Part shown: positions 35,095-46,639 of the stretch, piece by piece
Position numbering within the stretch: position 1 is the first letter of the stretch
How the letters are laid out: the number at the start of each line of letters is the position of its first letter
NCBI GenBank assembly: GCA_936450465.1
Contig: OW388289.1
Coordinates: 70,492,420 to 70,556,419, forward strand
Direction of reading: 5' to 3'
DNA: 64,000 nucleotides
Origin: Gibbula magus
Lineage: Eukaryota; Mollusca; Gastropoda; Trochida; Trochidae
The notes under the pieces: model-generated
What the model was told of the DNA's origin: nothing
What the model saw: only the letters and a program-made list of their open reading frames with translations
Databases searched by the model: none
Made by a program: the position numbers and the translations under genes

Positions 35095-35740
35095 GAGCGT
35101 TTGCACATGAGTAAATTATTACACACGCCGTATGGACGCATTTGGACATATGTATATAAAAAAAAATAATTTTTTTTATTTTTGGAACTCCATACATGAC
35201 AAACTTATTACAGGAAACAGTTAATATGTATATTTTACTACCGTACGCTAATGTTTCACTACCTTAAGCAAATTTGCACCTAGTCAGAGGCAAGTGCAAA
35301 TGTTTACTACTGTGAGTAAATATAGTATTTTCACTATTCTAGTAACAGTTCATCTTATACAGACATAGTGACTTAACACAGGTTGGGAAATATATTAGAG
35401 AACTTTAATAACTCTTAAAATTATTTTTCAAATTCTCTATATGGGATAATCTCCTTCTTGTACGCGATGACCTTCGAAATCTATCTGACTTTTCAAATTT
35501 CATTTTCATTAGGGTGGTATAGTGAAACCAATGTTGACATATATAAGTTAATGTCATTTACTTAGTGTACATCTACAGTATATTAATTGGCATGCTTTAG
35601 GAATTCTCTCTTCATATATTAAAAGAGTTGGAAGCCCATTCAACAGGTATAAACGCATAGCAAATTTACTGTTACTCACGTGTGTATATACTACCATATG
35701 CAATATTGCATAGGTGCAAAGTTCGCGTATAAACATGGCA
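35095..35740 (+). mobile_element. Dispersed repeat, copy 2 (related to 25745-26405)
   Basis: CGTATGGACGCATTTGG, CACTATTCTAGTAACAGTTC, GGATAATCTCCTTCTTGTAC, CGATGACCTTCGAAATCTAT and ATATTAAAAGAGTTGGAAGC follow the order of copy 1. It interrupts the otherwise collinear U4/U5 alignment between blocks O and P. Confidence 0.7.
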
Positions 35741-35899
35741 TAAGATTACTTTAGTTTATATATATGCTATTTTGGATAAAGTTAAATATAGTAAGAGGCA
35801 CTGATAAAACTAATCTTTCACAAAAATTAAGATTTTGCTTACTTCTGAAGTTATTTGAAGTTTCTAAATTTGAATAAGATAAACGACGTCATATTAATC

Positions 35900-36125
35900 T
35901 ATTATTACTTCTATTTACAAAGACAACAGACGTTTTGGACGAAGTTTTGTCATCAGGTTAAGTAGCTAATTAAATCTCTTATTTGGTGGAACGCCATATG
36001 TTTAGATTGATAAATGCCAACCTTAGCCAGTACGTTGATAAGATTTATTGGCAATCATTACAAGTCTAGACAATTGACACACATATGTGGGGATATCAAT
36101 TGTGTCTTGACTCTTGGCTTAAGAT
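35900..36125 (+). repeat. Block P, copy in U4
   Basis: ACTTCTATTTACAAAGA, GTCATCAGGTTAAGTA, ATTTGGTGGAACGCC, CATTACAAGTCTAGACAATT and TTGACTCTTGGCTTAA are shared with 46640-46860. A much weaker echo (GTCTAGACA, then AAGATCAACGGTATCTTGACT) lies at 59190-59245. Confidence 0.65.
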
Positions 36126-36659
36126 ACTGTATATATTTAAACAAAATAGCGTTTACACAATATGTACACTTGCCAATGATAACTTACTTGAGAAGCTAGT
36201 GGAAATATTAATGTTACAGTAAATTTTAAAGGTGTTTGATTAAACAAGGGTCTATTATGTGTCCGTCCACAGAAAAAGCGTATTAAATCAACATTAATTG
36301 CGTTACTAAACCACATCACATTAGCTCATGAGACATAAGAATTATTCAACAGTAGCAGTGTATAACTCAATATTGCATAATTGCGAATTGTGAATTATAA
36401 GGAGATTAAATACATTTTTGGAACATATGATTATTAAATAAATCAACCACGTCTGATGTGCGTATTTGAAACTACGCAACAATAGTATTACTTGTCATAC
36501 AAATATATTTATTAACTTGGAAACACAATGGCTTTAAATGACTTCTTTATGGATTAATTACATACATATCGTATAAACCTGACAATGGAACAGGAAAACT
36601 GCACACTGTAAATAAGAGAATGTGACAACTGTCCTTTAGTGGAAATGAGGTCAGGTGGT

Positions 36660-36850
36660 TGCAGGTTTAGCGCCTCTTTCAAGAGCATGTCCCTTTTATC
36701 ACGACTGATAATATTATCACAGGAATAAAGCCCGCAAATCCATTGTGGAGTACTTTGTGATGAAACCGGAGAGCATCTACTGGAATTATGGAATTATGGG
36801 TGGTTCTGCACGGATTCCTACCGGTTGAAGTTATCTCTACGTGCATTCTG
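36660..36850 (+). promoter_or_regulatory. Block N, copy in U4, with clustered GATA-type motifs
   Basis: TTTCAAGAGCATGTCCCTTT, TTATCA (36696-36701), TGATAA (36706-36711), TTATCA (36714-36719), AAAGCCCGCAA and GAGAGCATC. The U5 copy keeps two of the three WGATAR-like sites. The oldest copy (2570-2745) keeps the AAGCCCGCAA and GCGAGCATC parts but not the GATA cluster. Motif presence is direct; enhancer function is inference. Confidence 0.35.
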
Positions 36851-37934
36851 CCAGTTTCATCATTCATTATCATTAAAGCCACAATGGACTAACTTAAACT
36901 GTTAAGAAACAGAACAAACAAATTCAGGTGCTAAAATCCAGCATCTTAGAAGTGCTTTAGAGACAACATTATATCCCCATTCCCAGTGGAAATGTAAAAC
37001 GTTGAATAAGAGATTCAAAATCAAAATAATTGGTGTTGGTAACGTGATTGAAGTGGATGTTTCCAAGATAATATTTTGACACTTTATGGATAACAACGTT
37101 TGTAATGTGAAAATACACGACGATTCAGAGTATATACTCACTCCTGCATCAGGTCAGGAAAATATTCTTGTTCTCATCTATGCCACTTCTAAATGCCCTT
37201 CAATGACTTAAATACATGGTTACATAGCTGTGTCTAAGCTGATCAGTCATATAGGGGTCTGTATGAATGCGTGTGACTACATTTTGTACATTGGCAGCGC
37301 TTCCGTAGTCTGATGAAACTAAGTATAAACGGATTCCTCTCTCACTATTAATATTTTATTTTTAAAACGAGGCAATGGTCATACTCACCTTCTGTATCCT
37401 TACAACATAGTTTTTGACATGCAAAACATGTTTGAAGGGCAGTATGCAGTATGAAGTATAAAGATGGCAAGATGTTGATGGAACATCAAATTCTTTATTT
37501 TCACAATGTGGCTGCATTTTGGCAGAGATTCGTGAAAAGAAGTTGATTATTCATAACAAAACAAACGATTAAACTTTTCAGAAAAAGAAGTTGATGTCAC
37601 AAAATTTAATATATACCATCAATGTATAACTTTATGAAAGAGATTGATATAACTAAAATCATATATTGATAATGGATAAAATAAACCAATGCTTTTATCT
37701 TTCAGCTTCATACCATTAGCTATAAGTTAGGACTAAGTTGTTCGATGTGTCAACTAAATCTAATGCATCGGGATGTGATGGAATTCAAATTACTTTGATT
37801 AGGAATGCTTTATGATATCATTTTAGAAGATACAATCCTTAGCTTCTTTCCAAGAGTAATTTTCAATGTTGATTTGTCATTCAGTTTAATAGCATCTACT
37901 TCGTGGAAAACTCATCATCCTGTGATGTGATGTG

Positions 37935-38315
37935 ATTCCATAAATTATATTGATACATAAGTACGTATAATTGTTTAGTAGCACAAGCCTTATATACATG
38001 TACCTAACCATGGTAATTGTTAGGAATTACACACACACTCATTTATGTATTTCAGTTCAATCTATACTAGGTACTTTCAGCATCCTGTAGCCTTGTGACC
38101 ATTAAGAAGTGTATTGCCTTTGTATATCATATATGAGCATGAAACATTAGAAACAAAATTTAAAACGATGGAAACAAGTGTAGAAGTGAGCACAACCCAC
38201 ATACCCCCCGCTTCAAAATATAGTTTGACAAGTGTTGATATAGTTTGAAAATAGGAAAGGCACATTATGGAAATGACTAACCTGTGTGTAAAGTTGAATG
38301 AATATGGAATGTGCA
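37935..38315. other. No gene recognised
   Basis: AT-rich spacer between the end of U4 similarity and the tandem-unit repeat at 38320. Confidence 0.4.
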
Positions 38316-38319
38316 GTTC

Positions 38320-39075
38320 CAGAGATAATTGTTAAGCCATGTTTCTATGGAAACCGCCATAAATAAAATTATGTAATAAGTCTAACTCTCAAAAGGCACA
38401 TCTAGGCACCGTTGTTGACATGTGTATGGAGTTTGTTGTAGCTAGAATGTATAATTTAGGAAATCAGTTATCAAAATAACTTCCTCACAGAGTCACTGTT
38501 TTGGTCATGTTTCCATAGAAACTGCCAAAAGTAAAATTCAGAAATCGGTCTCACCCTCCAAAGGCACAGCTAGAGATCATGGCTAACATGTGTAGCATGT
38601 TTTGTGAATCTAGCATGTTGAGTTTGGGAGATATGTTCTGCACAAAATGACTTCTTTACAGAGTCACTGTTTTGGTCATCTTTCCATGGAAACCACCAAA
38701 CATAAAATTCCGAAATCTCTCTTACCCTCAAACGGGACAACTAGAGATCATGGCTTACATGTGTAGCAAGTGTGGTGAAGCTAGCAGGTTTAGTGTAGGA
38801 GATATTCGCCGCACAAATGACTTCCTCACAGAGTCACTGGTCAACTCCATGGACACCGTCACTGTTTGGTCATGTTTCCATGGAAACTGTAAAACATAAA
38901 ATTCAGAAATCGGTTTACAACTAACAAGGCACATCTAGAGATCATGGCTAACGTGTGTAGCAAGTTTGGTGAAGCTAGCAAGTTTAGTTTGCGATATATG
39001 CTCCTCACAAAGTTTTGTGACGGACAGACGGACCGACGGACGGACAGACAGAACGACAGACGGACAGAATGAACG
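38320..39075 (+). mobile_element. Tandem-unit (about 170 bp) element with GACGGACAG tail
   Basis: Four diverged units share GTTTCCATGGAAAC, AACATAAAATTC, AGAAATCGGTCT, ATCTAGAGATCATGGCTAAC and GTGAAGCTAGCAAGTTTAG. CAGAGTCACTG anchors at 38490, 38661 and 38831 give periods of 171 and 170 bp. One unit carries a 24-bp insertion (38840-38863). The array ends in GACGGACAGACGGACCGACG and a CTATATTCCCCTGCTTT trailer. The same kind of tail occurs at 45118-45180, marking this as one family. Confidence 0.75.
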
Positions 39076-39143
39076 CTATATTCCCCTGCTTTGAAATTTA
39101 CCTTTTGCTTACATGCATCTTCACTTTTTGATATTATTAGTTA

Positions 39144-39273
39144 CACAGTGTTTTGACAGGATGTTCGGGACTGTAAGACCCTTGTATATTCCGTATTTTC
39201 CTGAGACGCAGCCGAAGGAAATACTGAATATACAGGGGTATTACAGTCCTGTAGACCCTGTCAAAACACCGTG
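39144..39273. repeat. Near-perfect palindrome with about 57-bp arms
   Basis: CACAGTGTTTTGACAGG (39144-39160) pairs with CCTGTCAAAACACCGTG (39257-39273). Pairing continues inward through GGACTGTAA/TTACAGTCC, TTGTATATTC/GAATATACAG and TATTTCC/GGAAATA to a loop of about 13 nt. Confidence 0.9.
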
Positions 39274-39282
39274 AAACGAATT

Positions 39283-39742
39283 TATTACCCTTTAGATCTA
39301 TTATCTGCACGTACATGTATTCCACTCACCTCAGATCAAATATATAGGCTGTATTGCTATTACCGTTTGTGAAAGAGCGAAAAAGCTGTATAGAGTTTAC
39401 CACTCTTTATCAAGGGTGATAACTCTGCTACTAAAAATAATCAATTTTAAATTTATTATTACATGAAGATTAATAGAGAGACAAATGTTTATTATTGAAT
39501 TAAATTATTGACACAGTCAAAATTTTAAAAAATGTATACAGGTTGAAATGACGATACTTAAGTTTGTTATAGTAAATTTCTATTCTGAACTTCTGAGTCG
39601 AGCAACCATTGAATTTTCGCATTCGATCTGAGGTCAAGGTAATCCGTAAGACCAGGCAAATACGCCTTCACGTTTTCGTATGCATTTGACCAATATATAT
39701 ATTGACCAATCAGAATTCAACAAATTTAACTAAAGGGTAATA
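39283..39742. mobile_element. MITE with TTACCCTTTAG termini and TA target duplication
   Basis: The left end, TTACCCTTTAG (39285-39295), is the exact complement of the right end, CTAAAGGGTAA (39730-39740). Both are flanked by TA (39283-39284, 39741-39742). Subterminal ACCTCAGATC near 39329 pairs with GATCTGAGGT near 39627. The length (456 bp) and lack of coding capacity fit a non-autonomous element; the TA duplication fits Tc1/mariner-type integration. Confidence 0.65.
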
Positions 39743-39966
39743 CAATTTAATAATTATTCTAACGTTCAGTTTTATATCAAATTGAGTATTATTACACATA
39801 TTAATACAAGGCTATATAAATACTCACTTCTATTAGATGTAATTGTTAATACGTATTGATAGAATTAATATAATACTAACTGTTCAAAACCAATTGCCAG
39901 GATCAGATAGATAGAGAATTATTTGTGCACCAGTCATAAGAGCTATAAGGAGCTTTTTAAAATTCC

Positions 39967-40351
39967 ACAAATTACAATTTAACAGATGGAGACATTCTGG
40001 CGATTATTCCCCTGATTAGTTATGGTGTAACATTAGCCTGTTTTCTGTTTACTTTATTGTTTGTGACATTCGGCACCAGTTATAAATACAGGTCGGGAAC
40101 TTTTTGTCATCTGAACCAAAACAACTATCTCATAATAATCTATAATGACTATTTACAACAAATTACAATTTAACAGATGGAGACATTCTGGCGATTATTC
40201 CCCTGATTAGTTATGGTGTAACATTAGCCTGTTTTCTGTTTACTTTATTGTTTGTGACATTCGGCACCAGTTATAAATACAGGTCGGGAACTTTTTGTCA
40301 TCTGAACCAAAACAACTATCTCATAATAATCTATAATGACTATTTACAACA
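39967..40351 (+). repeat. Perfect tandem duplication, 191-bp period
   Basis: Two copies (about 39968-40158 and 40159-40349) are identical at every position compared by eye, in a region where other repeats are diverged. Each copy contains TATAAATA (40081-40088, 40272-40279), about 30 bp before a CATCTGAACC phrase, resembling a TATA-type core promoter. The reading after the second copy offers only a 44-codon ORF of unknown meaning. Either a very recent duplication or an assembly artefact would give this pattern. Confidence 0.9.
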
Positions 40352-41034
40352 TTTTCACACAACTATTTTTGCAGAATTTAAAGAAACTGAAAATGATCAT
40401 ATTGATTTACTTTAACAAATATCTACCATTAATAAAATGGATGACCACTGAAGTGAATAGTGATAGCTAATTGTTGAGTCGTTCTTATGCTCGATAACTT
40501 ACATTGTATGTTATCTTGTAATACCCTTGATTGATCTACGACTTAGGCGGGTTATATTGAACTATATATGCATTCAATATGGTTTCGTATTCAATACACA
40601 ATATCTACAACATATAAAACCACAGTTGACCAAGACCGTTTCGTTGCACAGTAAACGGGCATAGCCAAGTTGTCAAGTATTACAAATGCCAAGCATATGT
40701 CATCACTTGTCCTTTCCAGATTCCATTATATCACATTTCATTTGACTTAAGTGTCAAAAATAACCTAAACATCAAATAGAGTTAAATATACTTATGTGTT
40801 CAAGACTTCGACCCCATTCTTCATTTTATGCTTACTATCTCGATCAGTATATATGCTATATGTATATCAATGTATCTATAAACCATGTTTGTATCTTTTC
40901 AATTAAAACAATTCAAAGAAAATACCCCTCGGAAACGTTTTAAGTTGTATAATAAATACCCTATTTCCAATAATAGCGATCAACTCGAACAACTTTCATG
41001 CAAATCCTACTTAATAACCATCTAAATACGAATT
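40352..41034. other. AT-rich spacer before unit U5
   Basis: Nothing recognised apart from the 44-codon ORF mentioned for the tandem duplication. Confidence 0.4.
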
Positions 41035-41384
41035 ACGAATTAATTATGTGATGATACGCAAGTGTTGTTTCGTGATATAAGTATGATCATATTTCAAAGA
41101 AATCTGAGATTAACACGAAGTCATGTTTATTACAAAATCACGTTTATAAGATATATTTTAAGAATAAATTGCGTCAATGGTTTTTGAAGGAATGAAAGAT
41201 AATAATCAAAGATTTCAAGCAAATAAAAACCTTTTTTCTTCAATTTCAACCAGCATTATAATGTTGTAGATAAGAAACATCTTACTAGGTGATTAAAGAG
41301 CAGTATTATATCAAATCAGAATTATTTTGAAATAAAATGTAATCAAAGATTTAATCCTTTTTAAAAAGTAAAAGAAACAATAAC

Positions 41385-41640
41385 TGAATAGCACATTAAA
41401 TCGAAATACCAGAACATCACGACACACCAGTATCAATCTCGAACATTGTATAACTTCCAACATGCACATGGTCCTTTCATCATTTAGGTTAGTTTCTTTT
41501 CAGTTTCATTCAGTTCAGTTTCTTTTTATTTATTATTGCTTGTTAAGCATTTGTAATAATATGTGTAAATATTTACATATTTCTGCATGTTTGTCCGATA
41601 GCATAGTACAGGATTTTACCAACAGCATGAAAGATGTAAA
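41385..41640 (+). repeat. Block Q, direct copy (inverted copy at 44310-44575)
   Basis: CACATTAAATCGAAATACCA, GAACATCACGACACACCAG, TTCCAACATGCACATGGTCC and GATAGCATAGTACAGGATTT align with 30565-30690 in U4 on the same strand, and with the complement of 44310-44575 on the other. Three copies in two orientations suggest that Q is itself a transposed or retroposed sequence. Confidence 0.65.
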
Positions 41641-41681
41641 ACAATCTGAACTACTTCAGATGCATCTGTACATACATAATG

Positions 41682-41855
41682 CACTTGCATTGTTGTTCCT
41701 AGGTGTTCTGCTGAGGGGGGCAATTTGGCCAATTCTGAACAAGTGGGGCCCTTTGCAATGGTAAAGGTAGCCTACGTCTCCCAATTTTAAGGGACACCAA
41801 GCCAAAAGGGTGGGCAATGTCCCCAGGACCCCCTCTAGGAACAACACTGCACTTG
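41682..41855. mobile_element. Small MITE with TGTTGTTCCTAG ends
   Basis: CACTTGCATTGTTGTTCCTAG is mirrored by CTAGGAACAACACTGCACTTG at the right end (17 of the inner bases pair exactly or with one mismatch). The 174-bp insert includes GC-rich phrases (GGGGGGCAATTTGGCC, GGTGGGCAATGTCCCC) unlike the flanks. Confidence 0.6.
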
Positions 41856-42047
41856 TACAATAGATCAAACCACACGTGACCATTATTATATTTAAAGCTT
41901 AAAAACTGTTCATTTGTATTGGATATGAATGCGGGATAAGGTTCAACAACATGGAAGCTGTGTCGATGTTAATTGGACAAATATTTCAAATAAATTCTGG
42001 ATCACTGCAGCTGAGTCAGTAAGGAATGTGTTTTATCCAGTTACATT

Positions 42048-43146
42048 GCACACAATTCAAGGAATTCAAACTGAATTCAATAATATTTGGATCGATATTC
42101 AATAAAATTATCCTATTTACTGTATCATGTATAGGATACCATGAACTGAACCACGATGACACACTTATGTAGCGTGACATTCCCTACTAAACTAGCGTCC
42201 AAAAGAAAAGCTACAAAGTAATTATTTCAAATTTATGGGAACACTAAATGTTGAGTCACATAAAATCATTCAACTACAATGTGTATAATGAACATTAACA
42301 ACAATAGGCACGGAGTCCATTGGGACAGAGACGCCAGGCGACAGTCTATCAACTGACACGATTTCCAAGACTGGTGATGCTTGATGACGTCACAATCTGG
42401 TGTCGATTTACGTATTTTTTTTTTTTGTCGGTTGAGACTTTCAGTCTTCAACTTCAACTTGGCCTGTCTGAAGTACTGCCAGCTTGTTGTAAACGTGAAC
42501 CAAGCCTGGCGATGGTGGATCTGCAGCATTCCATTCTAGTAGCCACATGCATTGTGCAGCACACAATTCAAGGGATTCAAACGAAAATGAATTCACTAAT
42601 ATTTGGATGGATATTCCATAAAATATCGATCATGATTTAATTGACTGTATCGTGTATTGGATATCGTGAACTGAACCACGATGACAAACTTATGTATCGT
42701 GACATTCCTTACTAAACTTGCATCCAAAAGAAAAGCTACAAAGTATTTGCTTGTCTTAATCAAATCATACACATTTATGGGAACACTAAATGTTTAGTCA
42801 CATAAAGCAATCATTCAGCTACAATGCATTATGAACATTAACAACAATAGGCACGAAAACCATGGGGACAGAGACGCCAGGCGACAGTCTATCAACTGAC
42901 ACAATACCCAAGACTGGTGATGCATGATGACGTCACAATCTGGTGTCGATTTCCGTATCTTTTTTCTGTTTGGCGAGACTTTCGGTCTTCCGCTCCTTGG
43001 CCTGTCTGAAGTATTGCCAGTCTGTTGTAAACGTGAAACAAGCCTGACGATGGTGAATCTGCAGCATTCCATCCTAGTAGCCACATGCTTTGTGTAGCCC
43101 CCAATTTTAGTTTAGTAACATTTCTTTTGAACGCTAGTTTAGTAAA
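42048..43146 (-). pseudogene. Tc1-like transposon relics in a tandem duplication
   Basis: Two direct copies (about 42048-42558 and 42559-43095) each contain a left terminus TACTAAACTAGCGTCCAAAA (42185, 42710). Only the second is followed by the matching right terminus (complement at 43125-43145). On the minus strand the second copy still encodes a transposase N-terminal helix-turn-helix piece, FTIVRLVSRLQQTGNTSDRP plus RSGRPKVS, typical of Tc1/mariner proteins. After that the frame breaks and the DDE catalytic part is missing. The first copy has the same piece with more damage. The termini resemble those of the element at 51111-52290 (CTAG-GTCCAAAAGAAA). Confidence 0.75.
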
Positions 43147-43599
43147 TATTATGATGGTTACAAAAGTGATGTAATGCAAATCTCCATAAAGCTACGAGAT
43201 GGTTATTTGATTCAAACCAGCTCCTCTGCTTGGTAATCACATTTTGTCCCTTGTCAACATATGTTACTATAAATCACAAAGATATATGTGTGTCTCAAAC
43301 TTGCAGGCACTCATATTAGACATATATGAAATATATTAAAAAAAAAGGTGAAACGAAAACTAAAATTCAACCAGTTTGAATTAAGAGAAAACAAAGTCTG
43401 CATGTATTGTTGACATTGGTAAACGTCTGCTATTTTGAAACAATGCCAAATTATCCTTAATGATTATTCAATGAGCACAAATCAATATAAATGACATTTT
43501 CTAATTTTTAGGTCTTATCATCAAAGGATATAACAATTCTAGGAATTATAAATCACAAAACGAATTATAGATAATAAATATTTACATAAAGTTAATGTC

Positions 43600-43960
43600 A
43601 ATCTCTGGCACTAAAGGGCGTATCTTTTCTGATCCCAGTGAATTGGATACAGAACAGTGAATAGAATCACAATAAGGCTCTTTTCATCCCTGTGGAATTT
43701 TCTATTGAAATTACCTAAAACGAAACCACTGTTTGATGTGAAAGAATTATCAATGAGGTCCGAGGCAATGTCTTACTTTGATATGTCAGTTAAAAGGATT
43801 TAGAGCTTGGGAATGTCAAAGAAACTATCGGTAGCAGTTTTCATCATAAGATTTCATCATCTAAACATTCCTCTCTCTCTTTATGCCCAGCATCCATGTT
43901 AGTAGCATATACTGATGCTTTCAATGTCCATGAGGTCTTTAAGCAAATCTATAAGGTCCT
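43600..43960 (+). repeat. Block C region, copy in U5
   Basis: GGGCGTATCTTTTCTGATCC, GAATTGGATACAGAACAGTG, AATAAGGCTCTTTTCATCCC and CACTGTTTGATGTGAAAGAA match 33046-33165 almost exactly, the best-preserved stretch of the U4/U5 pair. Small indels break any shared frame. Confidence 0.7.
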
Positions 43961-44309
43961 TTCATAAATCCCGTGCATGATAACATCTTGGAATTATTAT
44001 TATTGCTATTTGACCAAGCTCTGTTTCTAAAGAGACCTTGTATGGCATTAGTAAAGCGTTGAATTTGTTCAGGGGAAAGAACTTTTATCATGTTCAGAAG
44101 AACAACAAAATCTACTTTTTGTGTCTTTTGAAGTACACTATTTTTTTTCTTTTGTTTGTTGTGGTGAAAATGACATTTGGGCATTTTACAACACAATATA
44201 TATACTCGTAAAATTAAACCATTAGCAGAACGTTTAATTATTATATGATATGTTCTGTTGAACAAGTGCACTATGTATGTACAGATACCTATGAAGTAGA
44301 TAAGATTGT

Positions 44310-44575
44310 TTGACATCTTACATTCTGTTGGTAAAATCCTGTACTATGCTATCGGTCAAATATGCAAAAATATGTAAATTTTTACAAAATTGTTTACTTT
44401 TTCTTAACAAACAAGAATAAACCGACGGAAACTGAACTGAATGTAACTTAAAATTGAAAGGAAACCAAACAAGATGTTGAAAGGACCATGTGCATGTTGG
44501 AAGTGATACAATGTTCAGGAAAGATACTGGCATGTTATGACGTTCTGGACGTATTTCGATTTAATGTGTTTTTTT
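44310..44575 (-). repeat. Block Q, inverted copy specific to U5
   Basis: The complement of this stretch aligns with 41385-41640, for example GTTGGTAAAATCCTGTACTA against TAGTACAGGATTTTACCAAC. U4 has no insertion at the corresponding point (about 33664), so the event followed the U4/U5 duplication. Confidence 0.65.
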
Positions 44576-45045
44576 TTACTTTTTAAATATGATTATATCT
44601 TTAATAACATTCATTCCATATGATATGAGAAGACCACTTAACATTCCATTTCAACAAAAGGTATCCCAGTCTTTCCTATTAACAAAGTTGGTATGCATTT
44701 TTCATAGCAAAATTCTGAAATAATTCTAAACCCTGGTAGTGTGGTCCTTGAACTTAAACAAGGTTTTCCGGAAATGCCTTTGCAATTTTTGTAACATTTT
44801 TGTGTCACACATTTAATATAATTGTAATTCATGAGTGATAGGTTCAACACTCGAGAAAGTTTCTGTATCCACAATGGTTGACAATACATCCCGGAAAATC
44901 TTATAATAAAAATGTCAGGACATCAATATTCAATAATTCTAAAAAGAAAAGCAACGACAAGAATCAAATTTTGAAAGAATAGATCCCTGAAGATCCCTGA
45001 AGTCCAAATCCAACGCGTTTCAGTAAAAACGAAAAAAGAAAAATA

Positions 45046-45200
45046 TTCAGAAATCTGTTAATATCAAAGGGTTCCACTTCAGTTAGGGAGTAATACACAT
45101 GCAAACAAAGTTCAAATCCAACACAGACAGACGGGCGGACGGACAGACAGACGTACGACTATATCCCGCAGTATTTCATACCGGAGGGATAAAAAGGGAC
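45046..45200 (+). mobile_element. Tail fragment of the GACGGACAG element family
   Basis: CAAATCCAACACAGACAGAC, GGGCGGACGGACAGACAG and ACTATATCCCGCAGTATTTC resemble the end of the element at 38320-39075. Only about one unit is present. Confidence 0.55.
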
Positions 45201-45324
45201 CAATCAAAGATCGAAATATCAGCATCACGTTTGCTCAGGGGAAACTTTATAAACGTACATTATGTGTTTACATCGATATTACATGATCCATCAATGTGTC
45301 AAATATACATTTATTTCCTTTGGT

Positions 45325-45475
45325 GATGAGAACAAAACAGAGCCCTCATTTCAGTAAGTGAACTTCCTGTCAGAGAGAGAAATCAATCTATGTTCCTGTA
45401 GACAAGATTGATGTGATATCAACACTGAGTTGAAATACTTTGTGGAAAGGGTTAACAATCAATAGAGTTGTGCAC
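45325..45475 (+). promoter_or_regulatory. Block O, copy in U5
   Basis: It carries the 43-bp core (45380-45422) identical to 34683-34725. Outside the core the two copies differ at several positions, including one that turns the U4 ORF into a stop here. Confidence 0.35.
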
Positions 45476-46639
45476 TTACAGTCACCGGTTGTATGCTTAC
45501 TAGTACTGTGAAGTATATTTGACTATAAACTCCAAATTAGCTTGTCGTTGTATTATACTGCCTCTGAATGTTTAAAGAAATTAACAATAAACAGACATTT
45601 TAGAAATGTATATTCATAACGTTCTTGTTAATTGTTTGAATGATATTGATCATATTGATGTAAGTGTTGAAAGCTATTTTGTAATAACTACTGGTTGCCT
45701 ATAATATAAAAAATATAAAAAACATTTTTTAGTTTATGTATATTGTATTTTTGTATATAGTAAAATGTTCAGAGACATCGACGAAATGAAAAGTTCACAA
45801 GTTTTTTTCATTGTGAATTTACATACATTTTATGTAGATTGTCATATGACACTCTCAAATAAGATAAGCAACATATCATTTCATTATTACACAAACGTGA
45901 GTAAGAGCACGTCGATATATTGTTGGTATCTAATAATGTTAGATACTGTGAGAGGCCAGGTCAAGAGGACGGGACTACTTTTGCCAGTCACAGGTCAAGA
46001 TCTAAAGTTACTTCATGAGATTCACGAGCTGAGAAATATCTGGCAGAGTATACATTAAAACAACGTTTCGTCTAAGCCGAGTACGCTCGATCTGCCGTCA
46101 ACTGTACATAGTGGCACACACGGCAGCTGCGTGTGTGAGTAATCTCCCTGAGTCACATTGACTGGGTTAATCAAGCACCGTTGTTACTTGCTTCTGACTA
46201 ACAATACATATGGGGAACAATTAACATATATGGTCAACATCAGTGCAAAGCGATTTGGTCTACCGATAGTGAGGACTGTTATTATGTACAGGTAACACGA
46301 ATACGATATTGCCTCATTGATGCGTTGGTGCTACTCGGAATAAATGAGTGTAAGTAAAGTGTACAAGTGTTTTTATTTTCCTTCATTAGCATGAACACCT
46401 TTTACGAAAGTTAAGGTGTGCATTGTTTTTAAGTATATATCCCTTAGCGCTTAAATCAAAGATTATTTTGTGTGTGGCATTATACACTTTTACCATTAGC
46501 CACGGCACTGACGAGAAAGTAAAATGTATTAGTACACTCTTCAACAGAACGTCTAGAATCTATGTCATTTAGATCTACTCAAACCAAGTTGTTTATTTGA
46601 ATATAAATGTGTTTATACCAAACGCATTGTTTGATATTC

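Larger units (their letters stand above)
30230..37930 (+). repeat. Segmental duplication unit U4 (paralogue of 41035-48830)
   Basis: Collinear with U5 over its length. Anchor pairs are: Q 30580/41405 (CACGACACACCAGT), C 33030-33370/43600-43945, O 34640-34790/45325-45475, P 35900-36120/46640-46855, N 36660-36850/47145-47320 and W 37480-37900/48290-48750. Offsets stay between 10.5 and 10.9 kb. Differences are substitutions, small indels and a few insertions specific to one copy, such as the 35095-35740 element here. No gene was recognised in either copy, and aligned open frames are not preserved. Confidence 0.8.

Noticed and set aside
40333..40475. 44-codon ORF downstream of the duplicated TATA motif as a small gene
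   Set aside because: No signal peptide, no conservation evidence and ordinary AT-rich composition; the ORF in the first duplicate differs and is shorter.
45765..46058. 97-codon frame ending in a protein-like stretch (HEIHELRNIWQSIH)
   Set aside because: The last 40 codons look plausible, but there is no clear acceptor, no domain, and no U4 counterpart to test conservation.
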